The notes: generated from the letters alone by a model not told the origin. DNA of 64,000 nt from Verrucomicrobiota bacterium (GCA_003641745.1 QNAI01000003.1:22836-86835), one strand, 5' to 3'. Shown: positions 17,542-26,811, counted from the stretch's first letter. Numbers and translations: made by a program.

Positions 17542-18680
17542 TGCATCCTGGTGGATTTTTCAGCTGTATAGTAGAGGAGTGTAGCCGCGTCGCTGTGCTG
17601 ACGCGTCCCCGGGCATTCAAAGGGTGTAGCCGCGTCGTCGCTGCACCTGATGGTCCGAACCGGGGTGGTCTTCGGGGGAGGGACATCCGGCCCGGGAAGG
17701 CGTTGTTCATCATCTTGCAGGCAGCCGGCCTGCTGCTCCTTGCAGGCTGTCGACCCGAACCCGTGACGGAGATGCAAGAACCCGCGACGGGCCTCTTTCC
17801 GATCGTCCTGCAGACCGACTGGTTTCCTCAGGCCGAGCACGGGGGCTTTTATCAGGCCGCCGCCCGGGGGTTCTTTCGAAACGAGGGACTCGATGTGGAG
17901 ATCCTTCCCGGTGGGCCGGGTGCCATGATCAAGCACAAGGTCACCCGGGGCCAGGCTCACTTTGCCATGAATCGCAGTGATGACGTGGTGGTCGCCATCG
18001 ACCGGGGTTTGCCCCTGATCATGGTCTTCGCGGTCATGCAGCGCGATCCGCAGGCCCTTATGATGCACCCGTCTCAGGCGGTGGCCGGGTTCCGAGAACT
18101 CGACGGCCGGACCGTGATCGCCTCACCGGGCCTCAATTGGATTCCGGTTATCGAGCGCCAATACTCGATCCGGCTCAATATCCAGCCGCATACCTATGGG
18201 CTGACGCATTTCCTGAAGGATGAATCTCTTGTTCAGCAATGCTTCGTGACCAGTGAGCCGTACTATGTCCGCCAGCATGGTGTCGACCCGGTCGTCCTGA
18301 TGCTTGCGGATTCGGGTTACGAGCCCTACCATGTCGTGTTCGCGAATCGTGAATTTGCAGACGAGGCGCCCGACCGGGTCGCCGCCTTTGCCCGGGCTTC
18401 GCTTCGGGGGTGGGCGGATTACCTGGAGGGGGATCCGACCGCCGCCCATAAGGTCATCATGGCCCGCAATCCGAATATGACGCCGGAGTTTCTGGAATTC
18501 TCACGCCGCACCATGATCGAGCAAAATCTCGTCACGGGCGACCCCTCGAAGGGCGACGAGCTGGGCCGGATTGATCCGGGGCGCCTGCAGACCGAGATCG
18601 ATCGCCTCAGGGAATTCGGAATGATCGACGAGCCCCTCCTGGTCGAAGAGGTCGTGGTCCCTTCCCTCTATCGCGAATAG
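17541..18680 (+). CDS. NMT1/THI5-like substrate-binding lipoprotein
   Basis: Periplasmic binding protein of the NMT1/THI5 type, probably for a pyrimidine thiamin precursor or similar small molecule. DWFPQAEHGGFYQAAARGFF near residue 93-112 is the conserved first helix and ligand loop. A lipobox LLLLAGC lies at about residue 70, which is far too deep for a normal start. The coupled ATG at 17541 therefore adds ~50 odd residues. That extra DNA (17578-17645) contains two copies of GTGTAGCCGCGTCG, so a repeat may have moved in at the 5' end. A TTG at 17703 would give a normal lipoprotein start. The start is therefore uncertain; the mature protein is not. Confidence 0.85.
   Translation: MHPGGFFSCIVEECSRVAVLTRPRAFKGCSRVVAAPDGPNRGGLRGRDIRPGKALFIILQAAGLLLLAGCRPEPVTEMQEPATGLFPIVLQTDWFPQAEHGGFYQAAARGFFRNEGLDVEILPGGPGAMIKHKVTRGQAHFAMNRSDDVVVAIDRGLPLIMVFAVMQRDPQALMMHPSQAVAGFRELDGRTVIASPGLNWIPVIERQYSIRLNIQPHTYGLTHFLKDESLVQQCFVTSEPYYVRQHGVDPVVLMLADSGYEPYHVVFANREFADEAPDRVAAFARASLRGWADYLEGDPTAAHKVIMARNPNMTPEFLEFSRRTMIEQNLVTGDPSKGDELGRIDPGRLQTEIDRLREFGMIDEPLLVEEVVVPSLYRE
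17578..17645 (+). repeat. Duplicated GTGTAGCCGCGTCG repeat inside the 5' end of the binding-protein gene
   Basis: Two copies of GTGTAGCCGCGTCG, at 17579-17592 and 17624-17637, 31 bases apart end to start, each followed by CTG/CGCTG-type sequence. The translation of this part is unlike any binding protein. Confidence 0.6.
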
Positions 18681-18707
18681 GCATCCGTGCCCACCACGGA
18701 TCCTGGG

Positions 18708-19475
18708 TTAGAACTTGAGGTGCCTTACGGTCAACCGGTTCTCGATCAGCTGGCGCAGGGCCTCCAGGCCGATCTTCAAGTGCTCAGAGACGAATTTCTC
18801 GGTGACCTTTCGATCGCTCTCCTGGGTCTTGATACCCTCGGGGAACATCGGCTGATCGGATACCAGGAGCAGTGCGCCGGTCGGGATGTGATTGTGGAAA
18901 CCCACCGTGAAAATGGTGGCGCTTTCCATGTCGATTGCCATCGATCGGGTGCGCTGCAGGTAGCCTTTGAAGGTATCGTCGTGTTCCCAGACCCGTCGGT
19001 TGGTCGAATAGACCGTGCCGGTCCAGTAGTCCTTCTGATGCTCGCGGATGGTGGTTGAGATGGCCTTCTGCAGGGCGAAGGCCGGCAGGGCGGGTATCTC
19101 CGGGGGGAAATAGTCGTTCGACGTCCCATCGCCGCGGATGGCGGCGATGGGGAGGATCAATTCGCCGAGTCCGATTTCCTCTTTGATGGAGCCGCATTTG
19201 CCCAGGAACAGGCAGGCCTCCGGGTGGATCGCCGTCAGCAGGTCCATGATGGTCGCTGCGTTGGCACTGCCCATTCGGAAATTTATGATGGTGATGCCTT
19301 TGGCCGTTGCGTTCGGCATTTCGCAGTCGGTCCCGCGAATCGGAACCCGGTGCCAGTTCGAGAACAACTTCAGGTACTGGTTGAAATTGGTCAGCAGGAT
19401 ATAGCGACCGAACTCCTCCACCGGCACCCCGGTGTAGCGGGGCAACCAGTTATGGACGATATCGTCCCGGGTCAC
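18708..19475 (-). CDS. amn: AMP nucleosidase, short form
   Basis: Splits AMP into adenine and ribose 5-phosphate in the cytoplasm. The 255-residue protein matches the short nucleosidase family from end to end: HNWLPRYTG at the start, LLTNFNQYL, GITIINFRMGSANAATIMDL, CLFLGKCGSIKEE, GDGTSNDYFPPEIPALP, AIDMESATIF and LLLVSDQPMFPEG, ending VRHLKF. The frame is open from an ATG at 19523, but the GTG at 19475 overlaps the TGA of the upstream phosphatase gene (GTGA) and gives the length and first residues of the family, so it is preferred. Last gene of a two-gene operon. Confidence 0.93.
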   Translation of the reverse strand: MTRDDIVHNWLPRYTGVPVEEFGRYILLTNFNQYLKLFSNWHRVPIRGTDCEMPNATAKGITIINFRMGSANAATIMDLLTAIHPEACLFLGKCGSIKEEIGLGELILPIAAIRGDGTSNDYFPPEIPALPAFALQKAISTTIREHQKDYWTGTVYSTNRRVWEHDDTFKGYLQRTRSMAIDMESATIFTVGFHNHIPTGALLLVSDQPMFPEGIKTQESDRKVTEKFVSEHLKIGLEALRQLIENRLTVRHLKF

Positions 19476-20875
19476 GGTTGAGCCGAAAACGTGAGTTCCT
19501 TCGCTTTCAGAGTGTGCGTCCATCGGAGGGTGTTGGTCTTGTCGTAGCAGTGGAGGGTCAGCGATCGGTCGTCCGGTGGTCCCGCCATGTCGATCCGGCA
19601 GTAGTTCTGATCGCCGACCACGGTGCCGTCAATCCGGTTGGGATCGCTCATGATACCGGGCAACCGGCGCCGGCTGACGCCCGAACTCAGCGGGGACGAT
19701 GTGAGTTCGAAAAGTGGATACATCCCGGGCCTGTCGTGGCGCTGCAGAACGGTGGTGTGGATGTCGCCGGTCAGAAAGACCACCCCGGTGATGGCATGGT
19801 CGCGTATGAAGTCGATGATCTCCTCCCTTTCCCGGCGAAACTCGTTGGCTGACTCACCCCCGGTCGTGTGGGACTGGAGAAACCGGGACCCGGTAACGAT
19901 GAACTTGAAGTTGAAGTGGGGTGGATGCTGGGCCTGCAGAAGGCTCTGTTTCAGCCAGTCGAGCTGACGGGCGCCATACATGGTCTTTTCGGGATTGAGA
20001 TCCTGGTCGAGACGGCTGTCATCCCGGTGGAAGCGGTTGTCGAGCAGGATGAAGGCGGCGTCTCCCCGGAAGAACTTCGTGTAAATGCCCGGGTTGTCCT
20101 GTTCACCCGCCGTCGGGTTTCCCCAATAGGCATTGAACGCGGCCAGAGTGGTTTCCTTCATCTCGAAGGAGCGGTTCGAATTGTCGGGTCCGAAATCGTG
20201 ATCGTCCCAGATCGCCCAATGCGGCATGCTCGCAAAGAGCTTCTGGAGGTCGGGCGTGCCGCGATCGTGCCGATAGCGATACCAGATCCCGCTCTCGGAG
20301 CTCCAGTCGGCCTCCCTCAGGTACAGGTTGTCCCCAAGCCAGACCATGAAGTCCGCCCCTGAGTCCGCCATGTGTCGGAAGATCCCCGTTCCCTTTCCGT
20401 AGGGCGTGCCCGGGCGATCGTAGACCGCTTCGTTGAGGTAGGCGCCGGATCCGGTCAGGAACGAAAGGTCGGGCGGGCCGTCCCGCCATTCCCAAAGAAT
20501 GCGGGTTTTGAAATGGAGCGGGGTGGGGAACTCGAGCGGTTCGCCGTCGATGGAAAGCGAATAGTGATAGGTCGTGCCCGGATCGAGTAATCCGGGCCGG
20601 AACTTGACAATGGAACCTCCGGCGGGATGCGGTGGGGGCGCGGCGATTTCAATCGAATGAATCGCATCCGGCTCACCCTCCGCCCAATAGGTCATGGAGA
20701 CGGAACCCGCGTCCTCGACCTCGACCCATACCAGGACTTCACGGTGTTCGGAATAACCGAGCATGGGACCCGATACAAGGGCGCCGGACTCGCATCGCAT
20801 CACGGTCGCGCATCCGGCGAATACCATGAGTGCCAGGCGGAAAAGGAGTGTCCCGGAAGAACGGCCTGTGACCAT
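19472..20875 (-). CDS. PhoD-like phosphatase / alkaline phosphatase D family protein
   Basis: About 467 residues, exported. An N-terminal hydrophobic stretch ends in VFAGC, a possible but weak lipobox. A fibronectin-like domain (SGPMLGYSEHREVLVWVEVE) comes next, then the metallophosphatase core: DFMVWLGDNLYLRE, WAIWDDHDFGPDNSN, FKFIVTGSRF and GVVFLTGDIHTTVLQ, which hold the metal-binding Asp, Asn and His residues of the PhoD family. Cleaves phosphate esters or diesters outside the cytoplasm. The frame opens at 20944 inside a hairpin repeat; the ATG at 20875 just before the signal sequence is more likely. Coupled to amn, which hints at nucleotide salvage. Confidence 0.88.
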   Translation of the reverse strand: MVTGRSSGTLLFRLALMVFAGCATVMRCESGALVSGPMLGYSEHREVLVWVEVEDAGSVSMTYWAEGEPDAIHSIEIAAPPPHPAGGSIVKFRPGLLDPGTTYHYSLSIDGEPLEFPTPLHFKTRILWEWRDGPPDLSFLTGSGAYLNEAVYDRPGTPYGKGTGIFRHMADSGADFMVWLGDNLYLREADWSSESGIWYRYRHDRGTPDLQKLFASMPHWAIWDDHDFGPDNSNRSFEMKETTLAAFNAYWGNPTAGEQDNPGIYTKFFRGDAAFILLDNRFHRDDSRLDQDLNPEKTMYGARQLDWLKQSLLQAQHPPHFNFKFIVTGSRFLQSHTTGGESANEFRREREEIIDFIRDHAITGVVFLTGDIHTTVLQRHDRPGMYPLFELTSSPLSSGVSRRRLPGIMSDPNRIDGTVVGDQNYCRIDMAGPPDDRSLTLHCYDKTNTLRWTHTLKAKELTFSAQP

Positions 20876-20936
20876 GCCCAAGAAATGGCGGTTTGGACCA
20901 TTCAGCGCAAGCGTCGGGGTAAAACGGTCCGAACGG

Positions 20937-20988
20937 GGGGTCATTGCTCATATTGTGCATGCCAATGCATGATATGTGCTTTGACCCC
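20937..20988 (+). repeat. Hairpin repeat, copy 4 (52 bp)
   Basis: Full copy with variable arms GCTCATATTG and ATGATATGTGC, preceded by GGTCCGAACGG. Lies just upstream of the phosphatase gene start. Confidence 0.9.
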
Positions 20989-21010
20989 TTCAAACCGAAC
21001 GCCAACCGAA

Positions 21011-21093
21011 GGGGTCAAACCTGAATGGCTGATGTCGGCAGAATCGCTGCCTCGGTACCTGCGTTGGCATGCACGAATGCAAGGAATGACCCC
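21011..21093 (-). repeat. Hairpin repeat, copy 5, inverted and expanded to 83 bp
   Basis: Reverse orientation. Contains the 33-base insert (21026-21058) seen at 5451-5483, but turned round relative to that copy. Confidence 0.85.
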
Positions 21094-21128
21094 GTGCATG
21101 CCAATGCACGATATGAGGCTCAAACCCC
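21094..21128 (+). repeat. Hairpin repeat, copy 6, right half only
   Basis: From the apical loop to CAAACCCC, with a decayed right end. Its flank supplies the stop codon of lipA. Confidence 0.7.
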
Positions 21129-21129
21129 T

Positions 21130-22002
21130 TCAAACGGTCTGCAGCCCTTCGCTCGCGTACCGGGCCGACTGTTCATCGGCGTGATAGGATGATCGGACCA
21201 GGGGACCGGATTCGACCACGTCGAACCCGATCGAAAGCCCGACTTCCTTCCATTCGGAAAACTCTTCCGGTGTGACCCACCGGTCGATCGCCAGGTGCCG
21301 GGAGGTTGGCTGCAGGTACTGCCCGATGGTCAGGATGGCGACACCGTCGTCGACCAGGTCGCGCATGGCCTGGGCCACCTCGTCCTTGCGTTCGCCCACG
21401 CCAAGCATGAGCCCGGACTTGGTCGTGAACCCCCTCGAGGCGGCGTGGCGAAGGATGAGGCGGGAACGATCGTAGCGCGCCTGAACCCGGACCGGACGCT
21501 GAAGGCGTTCGACCGTCTCCAGGTTGTGGTTCAGGATATCCGGCTTCGCCTCCAGGATCGTGTCCAGATCCCGCGTTCGCCCCTTCATGTCGGGTATCAG
21601 GACCTCTATGCCGCAGCTGGGATTGAGGTGGCGGATCGCACGAATGGTCTGGGCCCAGATGGACGCGCCCCCGTCCTTCAGTTCGTCGCGCGCCACCGAT
21701 GTGATCACGCAATGCCTGAGCTTCATGCGGGCCACGGCTTCGGCCACCCGGGCGGGTTCACCGATATCAGGCGCGGCCGGTCGCCCCGTTTCAATTGCGC
21801 AAAACGTGCAGGATCGTGTGCATATATTACCGAGAATCATCAGGGTGGCGGTCCCGCGGGACCAGCATTCACCCATATTGGGGCACTGTGCACTTTGGCA
21901 AACCGTGTGCAGGTTGTTGTGGTCGACCAAGTTGCGCACCTGCTTGTATTCAGGTCCGGAAGGAAGTTTCGCTCGAAGCCATTTGGGTTTGCGCGTGTCC
22001 AT
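21130..22002 (-). CDS. lipA: Lipoyl synthase
   Basis: Radical SAM enzyme that inserts two sulfurs into the octanoyl group on lipoyl domains. Both iron-sulfur clusters are seen: the auxiliary cluster C35, C40, C46 (CQSAQCPNMGEC) and the SAM cluster C61, C65, C68 (CTRSCTFC). The family tail RSSYHADEQ is present. 290 residues, slightly shorter than E. coli LipA at the N-terminus. The last codons (LQTV, then TGA) run into the flank of a hairpin repeat, so the natural end may have been a little different. Confidence 0.96.
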   Translation of the reverse strand: MDTRKPKWLRAKLPSGPEYKQVRNLVDHNNLHTVCQSAQCPNMGECWSRGTATLMILGNICTRSCTFCAIETGRPAAPDIGEPARVAEAVARMKLRHCVITSVARDELKDGGASIWAQTIRAIRHLNPSCGIEVLIPDMKGRTRDLDTILEAKPDILNHNLETVERLQRPVRVQARYDRSRLILRHAASRGFTTKSGLMLGVGERKDEVAQAMRDLVDDGVAILTIGQYLQPTSRHLAIDRWVTPEEFSEWKEVGLSIGFDVVESGPLVRSSYHADEQSARYASEGLQTV

Positions 22003-22095
22003 TCAGCGCAACAGTCGCATGACCACTTTGAAGTTCAAGCCCTCACTTCTTACTTCACACAGCGCCCCCGGTGCCGCTAATGTCGGCGGTTTCCC

Positions 22096-23559
22096 ATGAG
22101 TGAAAGCCTTTCAGATATTTCCCATGATCAGATTGCCGTCCGATTGCGCAAACTCGAGGAGATGCGTGCGGCCGGGACCGATCCCTACCGAACAGGGTTC
22201 CTGCCGACCCACACCGCTTCCGATGCACTGGCGGCCTACGAGGAAGGTGCGGACACCCAATGCGTGGTCGCCTCGGCGGGCCGGCTCATGGTCATGCGCG
22301 ACATGGGCAAGAGTTGTTTTGCCAAGATCCAGGACCAGACCGGGCAGATTCAGCTCTATGCCCGAAAGGATGTTCTGGGCGAAGAGGCCTATGGCTGGTT
22401 CAAAAAGCTCGATATCGGGGATATCATCGGAGTCGAAGGCGAACTCTTCAGAACGCGCACCGGTGAAATCACGATTCGAGCGACCCGTTACGCAATGGTC
22501 AGCAAGTCGCTGCGGCCCCTGCCCGAGAAATGGCACGGGCTGAGCGACTCAGAGCAGATCTATCGCCAGCGCTATCTCGACCTCATCGTCAATGCGGACT
22601 CCCGCAGGCGATTCCTTCAGCGCAGCCGGATCGTATCCGGGATCCGTCGCTTTCTCGAGGATCGCCGATTTATCGAGGTCGAGACGCCTGTATTGCAAAA
22701 CGTGGCCGGGGGTGCGGCCGCCCGTCCCTTCAAGACCGAGTTCAATGCCCTGGGGTGTGAATTTGTGCTGCGGATCTCGATCGAACTCTTTCTGAAGAGG
22801 ATGCTGGTGGCCGGGTTCGACCGTGTCTTTGAAATCGGACGCAATTTCAGGAACGAGGGTCTGTCTCGCCGACACAATCCCGAATTCACCATGCTTGAGG
22901 TCTACCAGGCCTACAGCGACCACCGTGGCATGATGGATCTGGTCAGGGACCTGGTGCAGACCCTGGCCCGGGACGTTCTGGAGAACCTGGACCTGGAGCA
23001 GCCGGACGGCACCGTGATCCATCTCGGCGGCGAATGGAGGGAAGTCACCTACAGGCAGCTGGTCGTCGAGGAGACCGGAGCCGACGATTGGTTTCAACTC
23101 TCCAAGGACGAGAAAATGGCTCGGGCAGGCGAAATGGATTTGAAGATCGATCCGGATTGGGAGGACTTCGAGGTGACGAACGAGGTCTTCAGCAAGCGGA
23201 TCGAACCGACCCTGATTCAGCCCACTTTTGTGACCCGGTTGCCCAGGGAACTCTGTCCCCTGGCCAAACTCAGTCAGGAGGATCCGGGCACCTTGGATGT
23301 ATTCGAGCTCTGCATTGGCGGGATGGAGATTGCACCCGCTTATTCCGAGCAGAACGATCCCATGGTTCAACGCGAGATGTTCGAGGTCCAGGCCGGCGGG
23401 GATATCCAGAACGTGGACGAGGACTTTCTGACTGCCCTCGAATACGGGATGCCACCCGCCGGTGGGATGGGGGTGGGGATCGACCGCCTGGTGATCCTGC
23501 TGACGGGTGCCGAGAGTATTCGCGATGTCATCCTCTTCCCCCAGATGCGCCCGGAATGA
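22096..23559 (+). CDS. lysS: Lysyl-tRNA synthetase, class II
   Basis: Charges tRNA-Lys. 487 residues, with the OB-fold anticodon-binding domain (about 55-145; GRLMVMRDMGKSCFAKI) and the class II catalytic core: motif 1 RSRIVSGIRRFLEDRRFIEVETPVL, motif 2 FEIGRNFRNEGLSRRHNPEFTMLEVYQAY, motif 3 GGMGVGIDRLVILL. Starts with the ATG at 22096, with no Shine-Dalgarno sequence. lolC follows after 43 bases. Confidence 0.97.
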   Translation: MSESLSDISHDQIAVRLRKLEEMRAAGTDPYRTGFLPTHTASDALAAYEEGADTQCVVASAGRLMVMRDMGKSCFAKIQDQTGQIQLYARKDVLGEEAYGWFKKLDIGDIIGVEGELFRTRTGEITIRATRYAMVSKSLRPLPEKWHGLSDSEQIYRQRYLDLIVNADSRRRFLQRSRIVSGIRRFLEDRRFIEVETPVLQNVAGGAAARPFKTEFNALGCEFVLRISIELFLKRMLVAGFDRVFEIGRNFRNEGLSRRHNPEFTMLEVYQAYSDHRGMMDLVRDLVQTLARDVLENLDLEQPDGTVIHLGGEWREVTYRQLVVEETGADDWFQLSKDEKMARAGEMDLKIDPDWEDFEVTNEVFSKRIEPTLIQPTFVTRLPRELCPLAKLSQEDPGTLDVFELCIGGMEIAPAYSEQNDPMVQREMFEVQAGGDIQNVDEDFLTALEYGMPPAGGMGVGIDRLVILLTGAESIRDVILFPQMRPE

Positions 23560-23602
23560 GCGGGCTGGATGCGAAGCCTTTCCGATTGTAATCGACCGAG
23601 CC

Positions 23603-24832
23603 GTGCCCTGGTACCTCTATATAGCCCTCAAGCAACTCCTTCCCTCGGGTCGAAGATTCCCTTTTTTCACCTTCGTCTCCGTCTGCGGGGTCACGCTGGG
23701 AGTCGCCCTCCTCATCATCGTGCTGAGTGTGATGAACGGGTTCGGACGGGAAATTCGTACCAAGATTGTGGAGACGCAAGGTGATGTTCTTGTTCAATCA
23801 GGACGGATAGAGAATGAGCCGGAGGCATTGATGACCCTGCTGGAAGCCTTCCCCGAGGTTGCGGCGGTCGCACCTTTCACCCAGGGGCCGATCATGCTGC
23901 AGTACCAGAGCCAGCCCCGCTTCCCGGTCATATATGGTATCGACCTGAAGCGGGAGCTGGAGGTTGTTCCGCTGGCGAAATTTCTCCGCAGCGGTGACCT
24001 GGACGACCTTGATGATGACTCGATTCTCGTCAGCTCGGAACTCGCCTCGGGATTGCGCCTTGGGGTCGGGGTGGAGGTCGAGGTCTATTCGCCGCTTCTG
24101 GTCGAACGTCTCAAAAACGACGAAATCCTCCTGCCGCGTGCAGTCCGGGTGGTCGGGATCTTTGAGACCGGATGGAACCAGATTGATGGAAATACCGTGA
24201 TCGGATCCCTGAGGCTGATGCAGGATCTTTACGGCCTCGGAAACGGCGTCCACGGGGTCAAGCTGCGGCTGAAGGAAGGCGTCGATGTCGATACCGCGGT
24301 GCAGGCGATCAACGACCGCCTGGATTGGGGCTTTCGGGCGCTGTCCTGGATCGATAGCAACCGGGACTTCCTCTTCGTGCTCCAACTCGAGAAAAATATC
24401 CTCTTTTTCCTGCTCCTCTTCGTCGTTCTGGTCTCGGCTTTCGCCATCACCAGTTCGCTCCTGATCACGGTGGTCCGGAAGACACGCGAGATCGGCCTCT
24501 TCGGCGCCTTGGGCGGTAGACGGTGGCAGGTGGCCGCCTGCTTCTGCCTCCAGGGACTGGTCATCGGAGTGGCCGGGACCGTTCTGGGCTTTGGTCTGGC
24601 CTCGGTCGCCCTGGCCTTCAGGAACGACATCATCCACGCCTTTGCCAAGGTCACCCAGAGCGAGGCCGCCCTGTTGAGGTTCTATCAATTCGCCGATCTG
24701 CCATCGTATTCAAATCCCAAGGACATGATCATCATCGCCTGTGCGTCCGTTGTCATATCCACCGTTGCCGGCATGATCCCGGCCTGGCGGGCGGCGCGGC
24801 TCAAGCCGGCGGAGGCCCTGCGAACAGAATGA
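23603..24832 (+). CDS. lolC: Lipoprotein-releasing ABC transporter permease LolC/LolE
   Basis: About 409 residues in the inner membrane. A first membrane helix (FFTFVSVCGVTLGVALLIIVLSVMNGF), a large periplasmic domain (about 65-275), and three C-terminal helices with the FtsX-type motif TREIGLFGALGGRRWQV. With LolD it lifts outer-membrane lipoproteins out of the inner membrane. The frame opens at 23507 inside lysS; the GTG at 23603, giving VPWYLYIALKQL, matches the family start and is chosen. There is a single LolC/E gene, so a homodimer is likely. ATGA overlap with lolD. Confidence 0.93.
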   Translation: MPWYLYIALKQLLPSGRRFPFFTFVSVCGVTLGVALLIIVLSVMNGFGREIRTKIVETQGDVLVQSGRIENEPEALMTLLEAFPEVAAVAPFTQGPIMLQYQSQPRFPVIYGIDLKRELEVVPLAKFLRSGDLDDLDDDSILVSSELASGLRLGVGVEVEVYSPLLVERLKNDEILLPRAVRVVGIFETGWNQIDGNTVIGSLRLMQDLYGLGNGVHGVKLRLKEGVDVDTAVQAINDRLDWGFRALSWIDSNRDFLFVLQLEKNILFFLLLFVVLVSAFAITSSLLITVVRKTREIGLFGALGGRRWQVAACFCLQGLVIGVAGTVLGFGLASVALAFRNDIIHAFAKVTQSEAALLRFYQFADLPSYSNPKDMIIIACASVVISTVAGMIPAWRAARLKPAEALRTE

Positions 24833-25530
24833 ACGCCGTCGACTCCATCCTGAGTTGCCGCGAACTGGTCAAGACGTTTCCGAGCGGTGACCGCACGATC
24901 GAGGTGCTGACCGGGGTGGATTTCCGCCTCAATCGGGGCGAAAGCGTGAGTATCCGCGGTGAATCGGGCAGCGGAAAGACCACCCTTCTGAGTGTCCTGG
25001 CCGGGCTCGAGGAGCCCGACTCCGGCGCCCTGCTGTGGTCGGGAGAGGATGCGTTCGCAATGAGTTCGGACACAATGGCCAGGACACGGGGTGGTTTTAT
25101 CGGCCTGGTCTTCCAGTCATTCTACCTGATTCCGGAGTTGAACGCCTTCGAGAACGTTCTGATCAGCCGGCGCATGCTCGGTTCGCTCAATCGGGGTTAT
25201 CGGGAAAGGGCCCGCATGTTGCTTGACCGGGTGGGCCTGACCGAGCGTCTGAACCATCTTCCATCCCAACTGTCAGGGGGTGAACGCCAGCGGGTTGCCC
25301 TGGCCCGGGCGTTGATGAACGGTCCCCGGGTGGTGTTGGCCGACGAACCGACGGGCAACCTCGATGAGACAACGGGCAATAACGTGATTGATACGCTTCT
25401 ACGATTGTGCCGGGAGGATGGCGTGAGCCTCGTCCTCGTCACTCATAACCAGGAGCATGCTGCGCGCACGGATCGCCAGATGCTTCTTCACTCGGGTCAC
25501 CTTGAAAAGATGAGAGAATCAACGCTGTGA
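24829..25530 (+). CDS. lolD: Lipoprotein-releasing ABC transporter ATPase LolD
   Basis: 233 residues. Walker A GESGSGKTT, Q-loop FQSFYLIPELNAFENV, signature LSGGERQRVALARAL, Walker B VVLADEPTGNLDE, and THNQEHA as H-loop. FQxFYLIPELNAFENV is the LolD-type Q-loop. Its ATG overlaps the lolC stop and its stop overlaps the GTG of the oxidoreductase gene (GTGA), so the three are one operon behind lysS. Confidence 0.95.
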   Translation: MNAVDSILSCRELVKTFPSGDRTIEVLTGVDFRLNRGESVSIRGESGSGKTTLLSVLAGLEEPDSGALLWSGEDAFAMSSDTMARTRGGFIGLVFQSFYLIPELNAFENVLISRRMLGSLNRGYRERARMLLDRVGLTERLNHLPSQLSGGERQRVALARALMNGPRVVLADEPTGNLDETTGNNVIDTLLRLCREDGVSLVLVTHNQEHAARTDRQMLLHSGHLEKMRESTL

Positions 25531-26459
25531 GCGACGGGAGAATTTTAAAATGCGGGGTGGCCGGAGTCGGCTATCTCGGACGCCATCACGCCCGGATCCA
25601 TGACGCCCTTGATGGGGTGAACCTGGTCGGGATCTACGAGGTTGATCGGGGCCGGGCTGACGAAGTGTGCCGGGAATACGGATGTCGGCGATTCGATTCG
25701 CTCGAAGCCCTCGGGGAAGCCTGTGATGCCGTCAGCGTGGTCGTTCCGACCGATCGGCATTGCCAGGTGGCTCTTCCCCTGCTCGAGCAGGGGTGCCACC
25801 TCCTGATCGAGAAACCGCTCTGCTCGTCGGTGGAAGAAGCGGAGAAGATTGTCGGGGCCGCCCGCCGGGCCGGCGTCCTCGTCCAGGTGGGGCACGTGGA
25901 ACATTTCAACCCCGTTATGAGTTACCTCGAGACCGAGGTCGACCGTCCGCGGTTTATCACCACTGAGCGGCTCGCCCCGTTCCAACCCAGGGGCACCGAG
26001 GTCGGTGTGGTTCTGGACCTGATGATTCACGACATCGGCGTCGTCCTTCAACTCGTCCGTTCCCCGGTCGCCCGGGTGGAAAGCGTGGGTGTTTCGGTGC
26101 TTTCGCCGACCGAGGATATCGCCAATGCCCGGATCACTTTTGAGGACGGCTGTGTGGCCAATCTGAATGCCAGCCGGGTAAGCCTGAAAAAGCTGAGGGA
26201 GATTCGCGTCTTCCAGGCTTCGGCCTACCTTTCCCTCGATTTCATGAACCAGTCCGGCCATCTGGTGAAAAAGGAAGGGCTTGCCCTGAACAAGCAGGAT
26301 ATCCCGATCGAGAAGGGGGAGCCGTTGCGGTTGGAACTGGCGTCCTTTGTGGATAGCGTTCAGCAGGCCCGTGAGCCGAAGGTGGGTGCGTCCCTGGGGA
26401 AGTCCGCGTTGGAAGTGGCCCTCACCATCACGGAACAGATCCGCTCGGCCGGCAGCTGA
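25527..26459 (+). CDS. Gfo/Idh/MocA family oxidoreductase (possibly GnnA-like)
   Basis: 310 residues. An N-terminal Rossmann fold begins VAGVGYLGRHHARIHD, followed by EKPLCSSVEEAEKI near residue 95 (the conserved EKP), VGHVEHFNPV near 128, and a C-terminal domain holding DLMIHDIGVVLQLV with the HD pair. The GYLGRxHA and VGHxExFNP stretches are what one sees in GnnA, the UDP-GlcNAc 3-dehydrogenase of amide-linked lipid A. The gene is tied by overlap to lolCD, and lpxB lies 6 kb away, which fits an envelope role. No GnnB aminotransferase is in the window, so the specific call is inference. Confidence 0.82.
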   Translation: MSDGRILKCGVAGVGYLGRHHARIHDALDGVNLVGIYEVDRGRADEVCREYGCRRFDSLEALGEACDAVSVVVPTDRHCQVALPLLEQGCHLLIEKPLCSSVEEAEKIVGAARRAGVLVQVGHVEHFNPVMSYLETEVDRPRFITTERLAPFQPRGTEVGVVLDLMIHDIGVVLQLVRSPVARVESVGVSVLSPTEDIANARITFEDGCVANLNASRVSLKKLREIRVFQASAYLSLDFMNQSGHLVKKEGLALNKQDIPIEKGEPLRLELASFVDSVQQAREPKVGASLGKSALEVALTITEQIRSAGS

Positions 26460-26811
26460 GATTGTAATAAATTTCCTGATACAGGAAGAAAGGACCCGGG
26501 TGCGGATCGGTTGCCGATCCGAAGCGGTTCGGTAACCGATTGGTTACCATATACTGTTTGAGCGGCTCTCCGCAGATCCGATTCTCCGGTCAGTCACATC
26601 GTTCGGATCGCGGAACGCAGAAGGGTGCCGTTTTGGCGCATTTCGCCGTCGCCCGCTACCAATCCCATGATCACCACCCATGCATACGACAGGAATTCTT
26701 CAGGGAATATGAGGTGCTTCCCCCAGTTCATAAGGGGTAGAAGAAGCCGTAATATAGGGTATTTGAGGTGAGGACCGGTCTCACAGACGAACCGTAACGG
26801 ACAATAACGCT
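26460..26811. other. 352-base non-coding interval with two small palindromes
   Basis: Holds a hairpin at 26503-26521 (CGGATCGG, 3-base loop, CCGATCCG) and a second at 26531-26548 (GGTAACC, GATT, GGTTACC). Neither has a T-run. A TAATATAGGGTA stretch near 26750 may be part of the promoter of the following gene. No ORF is credible. Confidence 0.5.
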
